Source: JAICJC01 sp963757605 (GTDB lineage: Bacteria > Actinomycetota > Thermoleophilia > Gaiellales > JAICJC01). Taken from it: a stretch of 64,000 nucleotides of DNA. Numbering within the stretch: position 1 is the stretch's first letter; each line of letters begins with the position of its first letter. Positions 63,400 to 64,000 of this stretch are shown one piece after another. The notes below the pieces were generated by a model. It saw only the letters and a list, made by a program, of their open reading frames with translations, ran no database searches and was not told where the DNA came from. The translations under genes and the position numbers were made by a program. The DNA lies in contig CAVWSF010000003.1 in assembly GCA_963757605.1 (NCBI GenBank), positions 372,001-436,000 on the forward strand, written 5' to 3'.

Positions 63400-63933
63400 T
63401 CAAGCCGCCGCTTCGGCGGCTTCCCGCTGTGCGATGTACTGGTCGAGGACGACGAGGAACTCCCGAAGCGGTGCGGCGAGGACGTTGTAGGCGCCCTGGA
63501 CCGGCGACGCGACCGCGCCGACGACCTGGGCCCGGAGCACGTCCTTCGTGGGCAGCTCGGCGAGCTGGCGCACCTCGTCGGCGGAGAGGGCCTTGCCCTC
63601 CATCACGGCTCCGCGGACCGTCAGGATCCGCGTCTGCCGGGCCACCTCGGAGAGCTTCTTCGCCACCGCCGCCGGATCGTCGGCGACGAATGCGATCGCC
63701 GTGGGCCCCTGGAGCATGTCGACCAGGAGCGTCTGCCCGGCCTCCTCGGCCGCGCGCCTGGCGAGCGTGTTCTTCGCGACCCGGAACGAGGCGCCGGCCT
63801 CGCGAAGCGCGCCGCGGACGTCCGCGATCTGGGTGACCGTGAGGCCGCGGTAGTCCGCGACGATCATCGATTCGGCGTCGCGCATGCGCTCCGCCAGCTC
63901 CTCGACCACCTTGCGCTTCTCGTCAACGTGCAT
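63400..63933 (-). CDS. rplJ: 50S ribosomal protein L10
   Basis: A 177-residue stalk base protein (ESMIVADYRGLTVTQIADVR, GASFRVAKNTLARRA, LQGPTAIAF). L10 with L7/L12 commonly represses its own mRNA by binding a leader; part of that leader is visible upstream (63957-63982). Confidence 0.98.
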   Translation of the reverse strand: MHVDEKRKVVEELAERMRDAESMIVADYRGLTVTQIADVRGALREAGASFRVAKNTLARRAAEEAGQTLLVDMLQGPTAIAFVADDPAAVAKKLSEVARQTRILTVRGAVMEGKALSADEVRQLAELPTKDVLRAQVVGAVASPVQGAYNVLAAPLREFLVVLDQYIAQREAAEAAA

Positions 63934-63956
63934 CTCTCACCTCCCGTTCGTTCCTC

Positions 63957-63982
63957 CTGCGTCCGCTGAGAGGCGGACGCAG
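63957..63982 (-). promoter_or_regulatory. Hairpin of the rplJ leader (partial)
   Basis: A perfect 10-bp stem (63957-63966 with 63973-63982, 6-base loop) lies 24 bases before the rplJ ATG, with AGGAGGAAC and GGGAGG sites after it. It fits the 3' part of an L10-type leader; the rest is beyond the window. Confidence 0.5.
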
Positions 63983-64000
63983 GGCATGCCGGGAGGCGTG

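Overview
The window comes from a high-GC bacterium, most likely a deep-branching actinomycete (Thermoleophilia/Gaiellales-like). This is inferred from very GC-rich codon use, zinc-ribbon S14 and zinc-binding S4, frequent GTG and TTG starts, and many TAnnnT boxes placed 4-11 bases before a start codon (leaderless transcription). No 16S gene is present, so the placement is an inference.

Bases 1-21900 hold short, mostly leaderless transcription units: the end of a thiamine-precursor-type ABC importer (permease, ThiY-like lipoprotein), YqgE, a CHAP amidase-like protein, EcsC, a metallophosphatase, an ArsR/SRPBCC pair whose second gene has a stop at codon 3, an ApbE/ferric-reductase operon behind an OmpR-type direct repeat, an SDR, tRNA-Pro(CGG), Nif3, a structured leader with terminator in front of a 53-residue protein, a PBP4-type carboxypeptidase, LigA, a decayed cupredoxin, an NmrA-like protein, a glyoxalase-fold protein, and the chain SurE / AKR-kinase-phosphatase fusion / GFA / nitrilase.

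Bases 21931-42935 (minus strand) are one almost gap-free str-S10-spc-alpha superoperon running from rpsL to truA. It is complete except that infA is missing between map and rpmJ. Three gaps of about 160 bases, upstream of rplB, rpsM and rpsD, carry copies of one structured repeat of about 140 bases. The copies differ by compensatory changes in their stems, and the repeat reaches the ribosome binding site of the downstream gene. This is the best candidate for an undescribed element.

Bases 43090-53288 hold a sigma-factor-like membrane protein with a long Lys-Pro repeat, then rpoC (with an odd hydrophobic C-terminal tail) and rpoB behind a strong promoter. Two clusters of a 22-base palindromic repeat lie in the gaps at 44284-44670 and 54038-54359. 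Bases 54360-62933 hold an oligopeptide importer with a surface metallopeptidase, a serine hydrolase and an NlpC/P60 peptidase; the set looks like cell-wall peptide scavenging. It separates rplJL (63007-63933) from rpoBC, which are normally adjacent.

Four genes carry apparent lesions: a +1 shift in rpsE, a +1 shift in oppD, an amber codon in the SRPBCC gene, and a frame break plus lost copper ligand in the cupredoxin. The two +1 shifts may be sequence errors.
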